A stretch of DNA of 64,000 bases from positions 169,528,325 through 169,592,324 of the forward strand of contig NC_133536.1 in NCBI RefSeq assembly GCF_048544455.1, written 5' to 3'. Shown here piece after piece: positions 24,136 through 35,410 of this stretch (positions are counted from its first letter, which is position 1; each line of letters starts with the position of its first letter). Position numbers and translations under genes: made by a program. The notes under the pieces were generated by a model. It was not told where the DNA came from. It did not search any database and saw only the letters and a program-made list of their open reading frames with translations. This DNA comes from Silene latifolia. Lineage: Eukaryota; Streptophyta; Magnoliopsida; Caryophyllales; Caryophyllaceae.

Positions 24136-25217
24136 TGGTTCGTCGGTTTTGTTACTTGTCGTCAAAAGTTACCTTGACCAAAACAATATTTATAACTTCA
24201 CAAACTACTCTACTCTTAGTAAAGAGGTAAGTAAAGGTCGGATCCCAAAGGACGGGTATTGATGTAGGATTTTCGATTGTAAATGGTTGTGTCTAAGGGT
24301 GTCACAATTTGGGTTGAGATAGGAGATCAACTAAACTAATCAACAATGTAAATAAGGTAATGAAAACAAGAAAGATGATTAAAATGAGATGTAAACAATT
24401 GATTAAAAGTACTAGGGTGTCATGGGTTCATAGGGGATTCATGGGATTTGATCATACAAAGATATTTTCTACTAGATGCAAGCACTTATTATTGTGATGG
24501 GATCGGGTTGGTTTATGTCTTACAATCCCTAAGAAGGTTTGGGTCCCGGAGCCGAATCGATTAGATTGTACAACACCTACAAGTCGACTTAATCCTCCCT
24601 ATCCAACTATATGCATGGTCTAATGAGACTCGAGTTGGTTTATGTCTTACAAGTCTCATTGAAAAGGTAAGTGATGGGTAAAAAATGCAAGGATTCATAG
24701 GCTCACATTTCATCAAACATAACATGTGCATAAGTTGAAATCACAACAAGCAAGAAAATTAATTATGAAAACATATTAGATTAAGCATGAATCAATCCCC
24801 ATGTTGGTTTCCCCTAATTTCCCATTAATCCAAGTTAAGGAAACTACTCACTCATTATCAAGTTTAATATGCTAACAAGGTTGTCAATCATACTAGCAAG
24901 GCAAAACATGATGAACAAATGAAGATGATTAACAATAATTAAAAAGGGATTAAGAGAGAATTATACCTATAAAGATGATTCCAAATAATAAAGCAAAGAA
25001 TAATAAAAGTACTTGATGATTGATGGAAGGTTGTCAATCCTCCAAATAAACCCAAATAATCTTCTAATTACCCAAAATAAATGATGAACAATACAGAAAT
25101 TAAGGAAAGATTAAGAAATTAGATTTGTATTAATGCTAAATAAGAGTTGATTATAAGATTACTAGAGTATTAAGATGAGATAAAAGAGTATTAAGACTCG
25201 ATGATAATCTAAGTAGT
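24136..25217 (-). repeat. E4 5' LTR, left part
   Basis: PBS-proximal part of the LTR, AT-rich with no coding sequence. It ends in the gtagt TSD (25213-25217) of E5. The remaining 628 bases are at 51184-51811. Confidence 0.75.
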
Positions 25218-27872
25218 TGTAGATACCCAGTATCTGCACCTTCCAAAAATCACCCGATGATGATTGGACTATAACGTGTTTTTTATATGCGTGCATGGAT
25301 TGGCTATATATGAGATGGTTTAATGCACTAATCAAATATGAAAAATGATTTCAAAAGTTTTCTAACTTCATTTGCATTAAAATAACACTATTTAGAGTTA
25401 AAACCGTCTTCGGACCCAAAACCGACTCAGAAACCCGCAACTCGAGTCAACCTGAGTCAACCCGAGTCAGCCCAAATCTCAAATGTCAAAATTAATGCCA
25501 TGAATGTCTTTATCATTTCATTTCCATTAAAATGACCCTAATTATAGTCAAAACCGACACCGAGCCAAAAACCGACTCGAAATTCAAATCCCGACTCACA
25601 CGGGTCAAACCCGAGTCAAAGACACAAAATACCTACCCCAAATATCACCTAAGAGTAAGCTTACACGGCTAAGAAAACCTCAAAGACCACAAATCACAAC
25701 TAACAAAACATTGGTTAAAACAAATGCAAAATCCAAATTTCTGAAAGGGACAATACACCAAAAAACTCACGCGAGAGTCAGCCCCCTCCTTCGCCCTTAA
25801 AATTATAGACCTGACTTCTTAAATCACAAAATCGACACGTATTTACGACCTACCGATCGTAAACACAAGCCTTACACATTTTGTTTGGTACCGTCGCCGT
25901 GCATTCGACCGACCCATTTGACCAACTCAATTCATCAATCAACATGTTTTAATTAACATATTTTCAACATATTTTCAAAACAAAATCCTTTTTTAAGGCA
26001 CTCTTTTAAACTTCTTTGATCGCGAGTAGTCACAATGAGAAAACCGTCTCTAAAGTCGTCTACGTCGCAAACATCAATATACGTAAGTTTGAGGGTGTAA
26101 ACAACTCATTTATTTTATGTCTTTACTGTTTTTATGAGTTTATGAGCATGAACAATACATAACACGATTCAAATATAGGTTAGACGAGCCAAAACCGAGT
26201 TTTGGCCCGAGACAGAAGCCCTTTGCTATGCAAAGAGGCTCGCGCCTCTTGTGGGTTATCGGGTCAGACTCATCCGTGTTTGTTCTCGTCTTTCCTCTTT
26301 ATTTCATTTCTTATTTTCAATCGGTTTTTACCATTTCAAATGTTTTAATTCATTTTTATAACAACTTTTTAGCCATAAAATATAATCACCCTTGGTTCCA
26401 TATACCATGACGGTTTAATCCGTGACTCGGTGATATTAATTGGTTAATTACATTTTAAAAGAAATTCTTTTCTTTTATTTACCATTTTAATTCATTTTTA
26501 TGATAAACATATTTTGACTATTACAAAAATCATTGTTGGTTCTTTATACCATGACGGTTTATTCCGTGACTCGGTGATATTATTTGGTTACAAATTAAAG
26601 GGTATTTTAAACACCTTTTATTTTATTTACCATTTTTCTCATTTGTTTACAATCGTAAATATATTAGTCATAATTCACAATCATTCTTGGTTCTTTATAC
26701 CATATCGGTTTAATCCGAATACGATGATTAACTTGACTAATTACAAAGAAATGAACTTAACATGATTAGTTCAAATCAAATATTTTACATTTTTGTTTGT
26801 AAACTATACTTTTAAAACATGCAAATCCGACAACGAATGTTACTAACACAATATTAATTATTCCGAGTCATGCAAACAATATTTGCAAATCTTTCATCAT
26901 AAATACGGTTTTAAATAACCTTTTCAAGAACTAGGAGACGCCCCCGTAGGTCGGCTCATGGCTCGCGCCCCAAGTGGCCGTCTGTTTCCATCTTTCAAAA
27001 ACCAGGGCAGAGCCCTTTATCTCGCCAATAAGCTCGCGCCTTAACAGGGCTGCCTGGCACTGTTCTGTCCCCTTTTGGTACTTGTCTAGGACGATCCCGA
27101 TTACGGTTTATCCGAATACGTGACGGATCAGAATGAAAAGTTTACGTTTTTTACACTTTGTCATTTGACATCCTTTTTCGATAAATGGATCGTGTTAAGC
27201 ATCATAACACGAACTTGGTAAATGGATATTTAATTTCCGTTTTCACATGTAAATCAATCTAAATCCAACTTGACATCTTATGCTTGATATTTGGATTAAC
27301 AAACCGACTTAGAAAGCTCACATGTTAGGTTAACACTTTTGGATGTGCATTCATGCATTTACACCGTTTTATCAACTTTTGCACTTAAACAACCACGATC
27401 GATCAGTAGAGGCCGCTAACGCAGGCGGGATTGGGTGTCCGATTAAAGGGCTTCCCAATACGTACCCTCACCCCTTACTCAGAACCTTTGGATAGTGGAT
27501 GGCCTTATCCGGGGCATACGAGAGTCATTTTAGGCATAGAATGCTAAAAGGGGGACGAGTCCTTATCTTTAGTACCTATGTCAAACACTGCTTTGTGCTT
27601 CGTTTGACCGAGGTATAAAGTGGATTTCGAACGGGTTCCAGGCATCCCACAAATGCTTGGTGGCGACTCCGAACATCTCTAATCGTTTCGAGACCTTTAC
27701 CGAGAGGAAACCGACCGATCTAAAGCGATCCGGTCGAAAGCATTTTTACGTCACCGAGCGTGGCTTTCTAGACCGCTGCATGTCCATAGATTGGCTTGGC
27801 GTGCAGGTGGCTTGTGACCGCAGATCGGTAGGTGGCCCAAATCCACAGACCGGCCTATGGCCCATGTCCACA
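25218..27872 (+). repeat. E5 5' LTR, promoter segment deleted
   Basis: 2655 bases, alignable by eye along its length with 44640-51178 minus the CACTA cluster. Compared with that copy, a 113-base segment between two acacc motifs is missing near 25759, and the missing segment holds the only obvious TATA box. It also contains tggtggcgactccg near 27658, a partial echo of the adjacent PBS. Confidence 0.88.
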
Positions 27873-27875
27873 GAT

Positions 27876-27893
27876 TGGCGACTCCGCTGGGGA
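27876..27893 (+). other. E5 primer binding site (tRNA-Arg type)
   Basis: TGGCGACTCCGCTGGGGA, complementary to the 3' end of a plant tRNA-Arg with acceptor stem GACTCCG as I recall it. It starts three bases after the LTR. A tRNA-Arg primer fits the Ogre/Tat lineage. Confidence 0.7.
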
Positions 27894-28329
27894 AAACTAG
27901 GACACTTGTGTCTTTGTGATCCTTAGAGGTGAAACTCGAACGATGTCGTGGTAAAGTGCATTAATTGATATTAGGGTCATAGGTCGGGTTTCTTGTCTGG
28001 GCCCACAACTTAACCTTTATCGACCAATTGGCTTGTCTTGTCGGCGTGAGTTTTCTCATCCCCGCGTTTCGAATCCCGATTGAGTCAAGCATACCGTTGA
28101 CGTTACACATTTCTGTTTCGTCAAAGAGCTTTCATCACCTTCGAGCACGAGGCTAGGGCACCCTCCTTACACATTTTGTTTGGATTGGTATCCCTCTCGA
28201 AAATCGGGGTTTGATTGCTTTGTGTGTAACCCACCCTTTTAAACCAAAACCCGTGTCAGCATTATGCATAATATAATGAACTGTAAGTGCTTATGTACTA
28301 TGTGATCATAAGTCCTTCCGTGTCATTTT

Positions 28330-28970
28330 CTAAAACTTTCAAAACACCTTTTTGAGCCGTTATAATGGCCATTTCAAAACCTCGGTCTTTCGCCGACCGT
28401 CGCATTTTAACACGCCTTTTTAGGCCGTCGTAATGACGATTTTCAAACCCGGTTTTCTACAACCATTTCAACACGCCTTTCTAGATTGTTATAATGGCCA
28501 TTTCAAAACCCGGTTGTTTATAACCATTTCCAATACACCTTTTCATGCCGTCATAATGACGATTTTTCAAACCTTTGTTTTCACAAACCATTTCAAAATA
28601 CCCTTTTATGCCTTTAAAATGGCCATTTCAAACCCCGGTCTTTCGCCTACCGTTGTGCACCTTTTTATGCCGTGATAATGACGATTTAAAATCTTGGTTT
28701 TTCACAACCGTTTCAAATTACTTTTTACGCCGTCGTAATGACGAATTCTACCCTCGAATTTTCAAAATTCGAAATCAATTTTCAAACAAAAACGTTTTTC
28801 AAACGGCCGTAATGACGATTCAACCCGTGCAACTTTCCAAATTTCAAATATTGTTTTCGAATCAAATTTGGCTTTTCTAAGCCTTCGTAATGACGATTTC
28901 AATTCTCACTATTTTCGATTTGCATACCGTCTTTCAAAGTTTAAAACGTTTTCTAACCCGTCGTAATGAC
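28330..28970 (+). repeat. E5 leader repeats with aatgacgatt / aatggccatt core
   Basis: About ten degenerate units of roughly 50-60 bases. Each has a cgtaatgacgattt or ataatggccatttc core followed by a caaaccc / tttcac tract. Open frames here are by-products of the repeat. Confidence 0.7.
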
Positions 28971-28989
28971 GAATTCAATCCTCATAATT

Positions 28990-29430
28990 TCCAATTTCAA
29001 ACCATTTGAAAACAAATTTAACCGTTTTCAAATTTCAATGCAATTTCAAACCATTTGAAAACAATTTAACCGTTTTTAAATTTCAATTCAAAATCAAATC
29101 TTTGAAAACAAATTTAACCGTTTTCAAATTTCAATTCAAAATCAAATCTTTGAAAATAAATTTAGCCGTTTTCAAATTTCAATTCAAAATCAAATCTTTG
29201 AAAACAAATTTAACCGTTTTCAAATTTCAAATTCAAAATCAAATCTTTGACAACAAATTTGACCGTTTTCAAATTTCTATTACGATTCCAAAATCTTTTG
29301 AAAACAAACTTAACCGTTTTCAAAGTCCACAATTTCAAATCTTTGAAAACAAATTTAACCGTTTTTAGATTTCAATCCACTTTCAAATTCTTTGAAAACA
29401 AACTTAACCGTTTTCATGGCCATTGTGTTG
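28990..29430 (+). repeat. E5 48-bp tandem repeat array
   Basis: Eight or so copies of a 48-base unit centred on tttaaccgttttcaaatttc, with taaccg starts at about 29019, 29068, 29116, 29164 and 29211. Because 48 is a multiple of three the array translates into a 16-residue repeat, but there is no sign that it is a gene. Ogre-like elements commonly carry such arrays. Confidence 0.8.
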
Positions 29431-30080
29431 ACGATTTCAAATTCTTCAATTCTCATCCGTGATTCGGAATTTTAAAAACCGTATTCGGAAACAAGACTTT
29501 GTTTTTAGAGCCGCCGCAATTTAAACTTAAACCATGTTTTGAAAACAAACCTAAGACAACCCTTTCAATTGGCCGACCTTTTGAAGATCCCTACTCTTAG
29601 GAAGCCGTCCATGAAACGACAAATGAATCTTTCTTGAAAATTTTAGTCCACCATTCCGATTCAGCCTCGAGTCGATTAGAATCCGGTCGATTTCAAGTCA
29701 AGTCGTCTAGATAACGTCGAGTTTCCGCCGAAGTTAGTACCTATCTTCCGGTCCAGGTCATTTTGCCTAATTGTCGAGACATCTTCAATGGCATTAGGAG
29801 AGTCAAACCTCTCGGGTATTAAACCCATCTTTCCCCTACATTACGGGTCAAAGGTCAAGTTTGTGTACATGTCTTGTCCAACGGCGTCACGCCATCGACA
29901 AACCTCCAAACTAAGTCAGAAGTCGTCTGTCTAGGCATCACTATGCCAAAATCGACACTCGAGTCTAAGTTCAACGTCATGCACCAAGAGTTCAAACACA
30001 AGAGGACATTCACAATCTTTAATGAACTCATAACCTAGTCACACTGTCGCATCTCCACAACAAAACTGCCTTTTATACAT

Positions 30081-30788
30081 ATGTGTCGAACTTGCCTTTG
30101 TTTGTGCAATACCTTTCCAAGACAAGTTATAGCGCCTATCGTTATGTCAAATAGGAATCCCTTGGGTGCCATCGATCGTCAAACAGAAACTCAAGAAGCT
30201 AATCAACCTTCATCCGCCATGACTTCTGCCGAAACTAACAACATGGTCCTTCTACTCATAGCTACCGTGGAAAATTTGAGCACTCGTCTCTCCCAAGTTG
30301 AGGACAAAATGATAACCGGGAATTTTCCCTCTTCAGATATTGAGCAAAGGGTTAAGCTCCTTGAAAGCCGACTACTTGCCATCAACAAAACCAAAACCAG
30401 ACGACCTCATATGTCCTTCCCTGATTTGGGCATGCCTTATGCCATAGCCTGGGAAAGGCTAATCTCCAAAGGAAAGCTTAAGTCGATTGGTCCAACTCCA
30501 GATCCTCTATCAAGCAAGCGAGGACGTAGATGGGAAGGAAAACTGTTTTGTCAATATCACCAAGGTCGCGGACATGACACTGAAACATGTCTCCCTCTAA
30601 AAGACGCCATCCTTGATATGATCGAAAAGGACGAGTTACCCTTATCTCCCTCAGCAAACAACAAAAACAACCCTCCAGAAAACCCTAATGAACACAGTCA
30701 GGAATCTTCCCTAGACTGCTCTCACCTCATCTCTCCTGACGATGAGCAAATTCATGCAATTGACGAGGATGGCATAAAAGCGGTATAA
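30081..30788 (+). pseudogene. gag: E5 gag C-terminal module, copy 1
   Basis: 235-residue frame. About residues 60-100 look like a coiled coil (STRLSQVEDKM, EQRVKLLESRL). Then comes FPDLGMPYAIAWERLISKGKLK, IGPTPDP, and a zinc-finger-like CQYHQGRGHDTETCLPLKDAI (Cys, His, His, Cys). This arrangement matches the Gag C-terminus of Tat-lineage Ty3/gypsy elements, where it would bind RNA. The preceding capsid domain is not recognisable, so the gene is incomplete. Methionines at 30144 or 30081 could serve as start; neither is supported by context. Confidence 0.65.
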
Positions 30789-31415
30789 TGATGCTCTCCG
30801 TCTCCATCAACAACATATTCTCAAAGGTGCAAGTGGCTATTGATGATTTGAACACCCGGGTAGCTAATTTGGAGAAAAGGTTTGGTAATACCGAAAATGA
30901 ACTTAACCATCAAGGAAACCAACCCTTGGTTCACCAACCAATAGCTATTAAAAATGAGGAATCATCTAATGGTTCGGACACCCATGAACCCACCAACAAA
31001 GAACATGAAATTGCCTCACCAAAATCCCCTTCAAAATACCAAGTAACATCATAAAAACTTCCCATTGACAACGACCAAATCCTGCTTCCGCCCAGGATTG
31101 ACAAACAAAAACAAAACTCACAAAAATATCCTAAAAAACACCAATGTTTGAACCATGGAAAAACATCAAAGGGTATTCACAGATCTGGAATAACATATGA
31201 CACCGCTCTGGGGATACTTGCTTCAAAAGGAATGATGCAACCCTTTGGTCCGACCCTGGACCCACCAGAACACATGAGAGCCCGATTCTGAGATGGTAAT
31301 GCCTATGGCTAATACCATCAAGGCAGGGGCTATGACACTGAAACCTGTTTCAAACTCAAGCATGCCATTCAAGATATGATTGAAGCTGGCAAAATAATAA
31401 TTGCACCTCACAGTT
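30788..31415 (+). pseudogene. gag: E5 gag C-terminal module, copy 2 (broken)
   Basis: The first part (30788-31054) is a short frame with a predicted coiled coil (VAIDDLNTRVANLEKRFG). From about 31150 the zinc-finger module returns as YDTALGILASKG, FGPTLDP, YHQGRGYDTETCFKLKHAIQ. Two in-frame stops lie just before and inside the finger, and the first Cys is lost. It is the same module as copies 1 and 3, so a tandem duplication. Confidence 0.6.
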
Positions 31416-31439
31416 AAGACAATCATCCTGAATGTCTCA

Positions 31440-31903
31440 AGACAAACAACAAGGTTGAACGTTCTCAAAGGACATTCACCAACCTCAACACAACCTATGC
31501 CGCAGCTCTTCAAAAGCTCATGACTAAAGGGAAGCTACAACTAATCGGGCCCACTCCGGACCCGTCTGGATGCAGGAGAACCCATTTCTGGGACGACAGT
31601 GCCTGTTGCCAATATCATCAAGGAAAGGGTCATGACACTGAAACATGCTTCAAACTAAAACATGTTATTAAAAATATGATCGACAACCATGAACTGGTAG
31701 CTTCATCCCTAGGCCAACCAATTGATAGAAATAACCCTCATGAACATCTCTTTCTGCAAGGGGATGAAAGCCTTATGGACTATTATCCTCATATCATTCC
31801 CAACAACGAGAATGAAGTGCTTAAGTGGGTCAATGCTCAAGACCAGACATTCAATCCGCTGGATGCTACGAAAGAAATCTTCGAAGAGGAATGTGATGAT
31901 TAG
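31440..31903 (+). pseudogene. gag: E5 gag C-terminal module, copy 3
   Basis: Upstream from about 31450 it reads TFTNLNTTYAAALQKLMTKG, then IGPTPDP and CQYHQGKGHDTETCFKLKHVI, followed by a variable acidic tail ending at 31903. The finger residues are complete. It is closer to copy 2 (CFKLKH) than to copy 1 (CLPLKD), which suggests a second, later duplication. Confidence 0.65.
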
Positions 31904-32043
31904 GAGTCCGTATCTACGACTGAGTCCGAGTCTGAGTCCGAGTCTTAGGCTTTCTCATATCTATCCTAGTGTCTGTCCTTTTATTCCTAAGTGACAACTT
32001 CGGGCTGTCCCCATGAGTCACATGTATCCATCGAGTCTGTGCT

Positions 32044-33348
32044 TGTAATACTCCGTATTTATGAGTCTTTGGGTACTCTATCGAGTAGGCCTTACTATGT
32101 CGAGTAAGGGGGAGTTGCGTCTTAAAATAGTTTCTGACCTGTTGGGTACTCGATCGAGTACCTTGGGTACTCGATCGAGTAGCCGGTTTATGGGGAGTTT
32201 TTCTCGGATTTTGTTAATTATGCGATTAAGATATATAACCTTTTCCGTCATCATGCTAAACACTTTTGCAAAACCTAATTTACTGTCAAAGAGAGAAAGC
32301 AAGTACGTTCTTCATCTTAATCGCATTGTTAGCAAATCCCGGAGTTTGGAAGGTCGGTTTTCATCGTTTGTTATACCGTTAAGATCCTTGCGTCAAGGGT
32401 AAGATCTATGTACCCTTTTTGTTGTCTTTCCTGTAAGTTGGTTAAACTCTAATCTAGGGATTTGGGGGTTTTTGAGTAGTTTGTGATTTGGTAGCATTTG
32501 TATGTTGTATGATAGGAGGAGGTTTCGTAGAAGAAGCTTTTTGATACAGCTGTAGAGACCGTCTGATAGTGTGCTTTCCAGGTAAGATTTCCTACTCAAT
32601 ATTAGTTCCATAATGGAATGATTATTGATGTGTTGTGGTTGATTGAATAATATAGTAATTGTATTGTGACGGTTTGTTGATTGTGATTGTTTGTCTCTGG
32701 TTCTCGAGGCGTGTCCTTAGCTGAGTGGGGTCACTTGCGGGGGTGGCTTCACGCCCTAGTTTCGCCCTTCGTGGAACCCGCCACGGAAGGGGATGTGCAC
32801 ATTAATGGACAGGGTTATCGCTCATTATGAGGAGCGGGGATTTGGTGGGTACGGCTACGGTCCCCCACTGGCAGGGCTGGTCCAGTGGATAGTCGGTGAT
32901 TGAGATTGTTGGAATTGGTGTGGTTGTGTGTGTGACAGTTAAGCTGTCTGTTTATCTTATTGTTGATATATATTGAGTTGTGTGATTAGTACTGACCCCG
33001 GTTGTTGTTTCGTAAACTGCGGTGATCCATTCGGGATGGTGAGCGAGTTGAGCGAGTTTGAGTTGAGTCTTCGGGATAGGCGGGAGGTGCCACCGTCCGA
33101 CGACGATAGAAGTCTTCCGCTGTAATCTTTTAGTTTTATGACATTTCAGATTTGATGAGAGATTGGTTGGTTTTAAGAACTTGTACCCGTATTTTGGGAT
33201 TTGGTTTCAGTTGTACTTTTCACTAAAGTTATATTATTTAAGTTATTTCGTTATTGTCTTATGAATATCATGCCTCGGGTAACCGAGATGGTAGCATCCT
33301 CATACCTGAGTGGTCCTGGTAAGGCACTTGGAGTATGGGGGTGTTACA
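32044..33348 (+). repeat. E6 5' LTR
   Basis: 1305 bases, TGTAATACTCC...GTGTTACA. It contains two tACTCGATCGAGTa palindromes at about 32147-32181, where the 3' LTR has four. The block at about 32690-32900 (ctcgaggcgtgtcc, cttcacgccc, ggaacccgccac) is also conserved in the solo LTR at 62677. Confidence 0.92.
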
Positions 33349-33350
33349 AA

Positions 33351-33362
33351 TGGTATCAGAGC
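33351..33362 (+). other. E6 primer binding site (initiator Met tRNA)
   Basis: TGGTATCAGAGC, complementary to the initiator methionine tRNA 3' end, two bases after the LTR. Confidence 0.88.
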
Positions 33363-34159
33363 GACGATCCTGAAACCCATAACCAATGAACTTAATGAAC
33401 ATAGGGAGTCAATTAAAATGAACCCGGGGTAAAGGTTGTAGGAGCTAATGCAAAGGCTTGGGAGACGTCCTGAAGTCGCGAACTCGCCCTACAATTTTGA
33501 ACCGGTCACATGGGGGGTGTATGTCAAGGTCGTATGCGTTGTTTGGTTAGCTTGTGTGTGAATGTTATGAAGTGTGTGTAACCGTTGGATGTTTGCAGTA
33601 GGAAGTTGAGACTGTGAAAGAAAGGTTGATGATCTATGTAGAACTGTTGTTGGAATGAGAAACATGTTGGATGTTTACAATGTGGTGTTTAATAACATGA
33701 TATAATGATTTCGTAGATCGTATGAAAAGATGCATAGCATTATATGCTTAGTTATGATATAATGTTGGTTTTATAAAGTTTTTAGCATGTTAGCATATGA
33801 TATAGCATGCGGGTAGCGTTTCTGAGTTAGCATGACTCGATCGAGTGGGACTGACTTGATCAGATGGGTTTTTGACGATTTTGAGTCCAGAATCGTGTTT
33901 TTGGGAACTCGATCGAGTACCTCGGGCACTCGATCGAGTAGGGGGTCACTCGATCGAGTAGCCTAGCTACCTCGGTCGAGTATGTTAGAGATCGGAAGGT
34001 CTGTTTGGGGTCTGAAGTTGGGGCACTCGATCGAGTAGCCTGTTACTCGATCGAGTATGTTTGGGAACTCGATCGAGTAGGGTCCGGGCAGCTTGTTTTC
34101 TTATTTTGAGGTTTTGGCGCGTATGTTTATATCCACCCCTTTTCTGTTATAGTTTCAAG
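33363..34159 (+). other. E6 untranslated leader
   Basis: Non-coding region between PBS and gag. Its last third (33836-34080) is an array of ACTCGATCGAGT palindromes, annotated separately. No ORF of interest was seen. Confidence 0.7.
33836..34080 (+). repeat. ACTCGATCGAGT palindrome array in E6 leader
   Basis: At least seven ACTCGATCGAGT sites (first near 33836, last near 34068) plus degenerate ones such as ctcggtcgag. They are separated by spacers of about 8 to 90 bases, one containing gagtccagaatcgtg. They lie just upstream of gag on the genomic RNA. Confidence 0.85.
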
Positions 34160-35410
34160 ATGCCGCCCAAGTAGAATGCGTTGTATGCGAGAGCTGAGCT
34201 TATGAACATAGATGACATCGTTAAGATGTTGGAGCATCAGGATGCTCTTACTGAGGCTTTAAAGACTGTGGGGAAAGATAAGGATAAGGATAAGGAGAAA
34301 GAGGTTGATCACTCTAAAATCAGCCTCTATATAGCGAGGTTTAACCCGAAAGAGTACAAGGGAGTTGAGGAGCCGAACCTTCTTGATAGCTGGCTTAGAG
34401 AGATGGAGAACATATTAGATTTGGTTCACTGTCCTGATGAGATGAGAGTGGAACATGCTGCGTTCTATCTGAGGGAGGCAGCTGGTAAGTGGTGGGATAC
34501 GGTGAAAGTAAGTGCTAAGGAGTTGTATGTGAACCAAGGTTTACCTGTTATACCTTGGGAAGAGTTTCGTAGGGCTATGAGAAAAGCGTTTGTACCGGAG
34601 CATGTGAGGAGTAAGTTGAGAGAAGAGTTTTACAGTTTTAAGATGACCGCTGAGATGTCTGTGGCCGAGTACTACAGGTAGTTCAATGGCAAGTCTAGGT
34701 ATGCTGAGGATATGGGTTTGAGTGAGGAGAATCTGGCGCTGAGGTTTGAGAGGGGCTTGACCCCTAAGATTATGGATAAGTTACCCGTGGGAGTCCTTAC
34801 TGATGTTAAGGAAGCTTATGAGAGGGCTGGGAGAGCTGAGAGGTTGGTGGAGATGGCTCAGGAGAGGTTAGGTGGTGAGAAAAGGAAGTTTGAGAGCGAG
34901 GGTGGTGGCCAATCTAATCACAAGAAAGGCAACCACAATCAATCTAAAGGGTTTTCTTCTGGGTCAGGGTTCAGTGCTGGGGCTTCCGTTGGGCGTGGCC
35001 GTGGAAGTATTAGTGGCAGTTGGGGAGTGACCTGCTATAGTTGTGGTGGTGTAGGACACAAGAGACATGAGTGCACAAGTGCACCTGGAACTTTCCAGAG
35101 ACCTGCGCAGAGTTATGCGAGCAATAGACCGACTGGGTCATGGGCAAACCGGGGAAGTCAGAGCTATCAGAGTGGAGGTAACCGCAACGGCGGTAATTCT
35201 TATCAGAAACCATCGACGAACAACAACAACAATCAAGGGTCAGGTGCTAAGCCGACCACATCAGCCAGTACTATCCAGGGAGGTGGACAGAAGACCAGTG
35301 GAAAGTTATTTATGATGGAGAAGAAAGCAGCTGAGGAGGATGCACACGTTATCACCGGTACTTTTCTTGTTAATGGTATTCATACCTTTGTTTTGTTTGA
35401 TTCGGGGCTT
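34160..35410 (+). pseudogene. gag: E6 gag
   Basis: Gag of the chromovirus. The initial ATG at 34160 is followed four codons later by TAG. The next in-frame Met is at 34181, with the capsid-like domain (YIARFNPKEYKG, WLREMENILD, HAAFYLREAAGKWWDTV, FRRAMRKAFVPEHV). A TAG at 34679-34681 splits it. The frame continues to a Gly/Asn/Ser-rich region with a zinc knuckle CYSCGGVGHKRHEC (CX2CX4HX4C) near 35030-35075. It leads directly into the protease with VLFDSG. Confidence 0.88.

Noticed and set aside
28989-29430. CRISPR-like spaced repeats
   Set aside because: Units are adjacent and degenerate with no unique spacers, in a plant retroelement.
28433-29462. Overlapping open frames with repeated NLTVFKFQ
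   Set aside because: Translation of tandem repeats whose period is a multiple of three; stops are absent for that reason.
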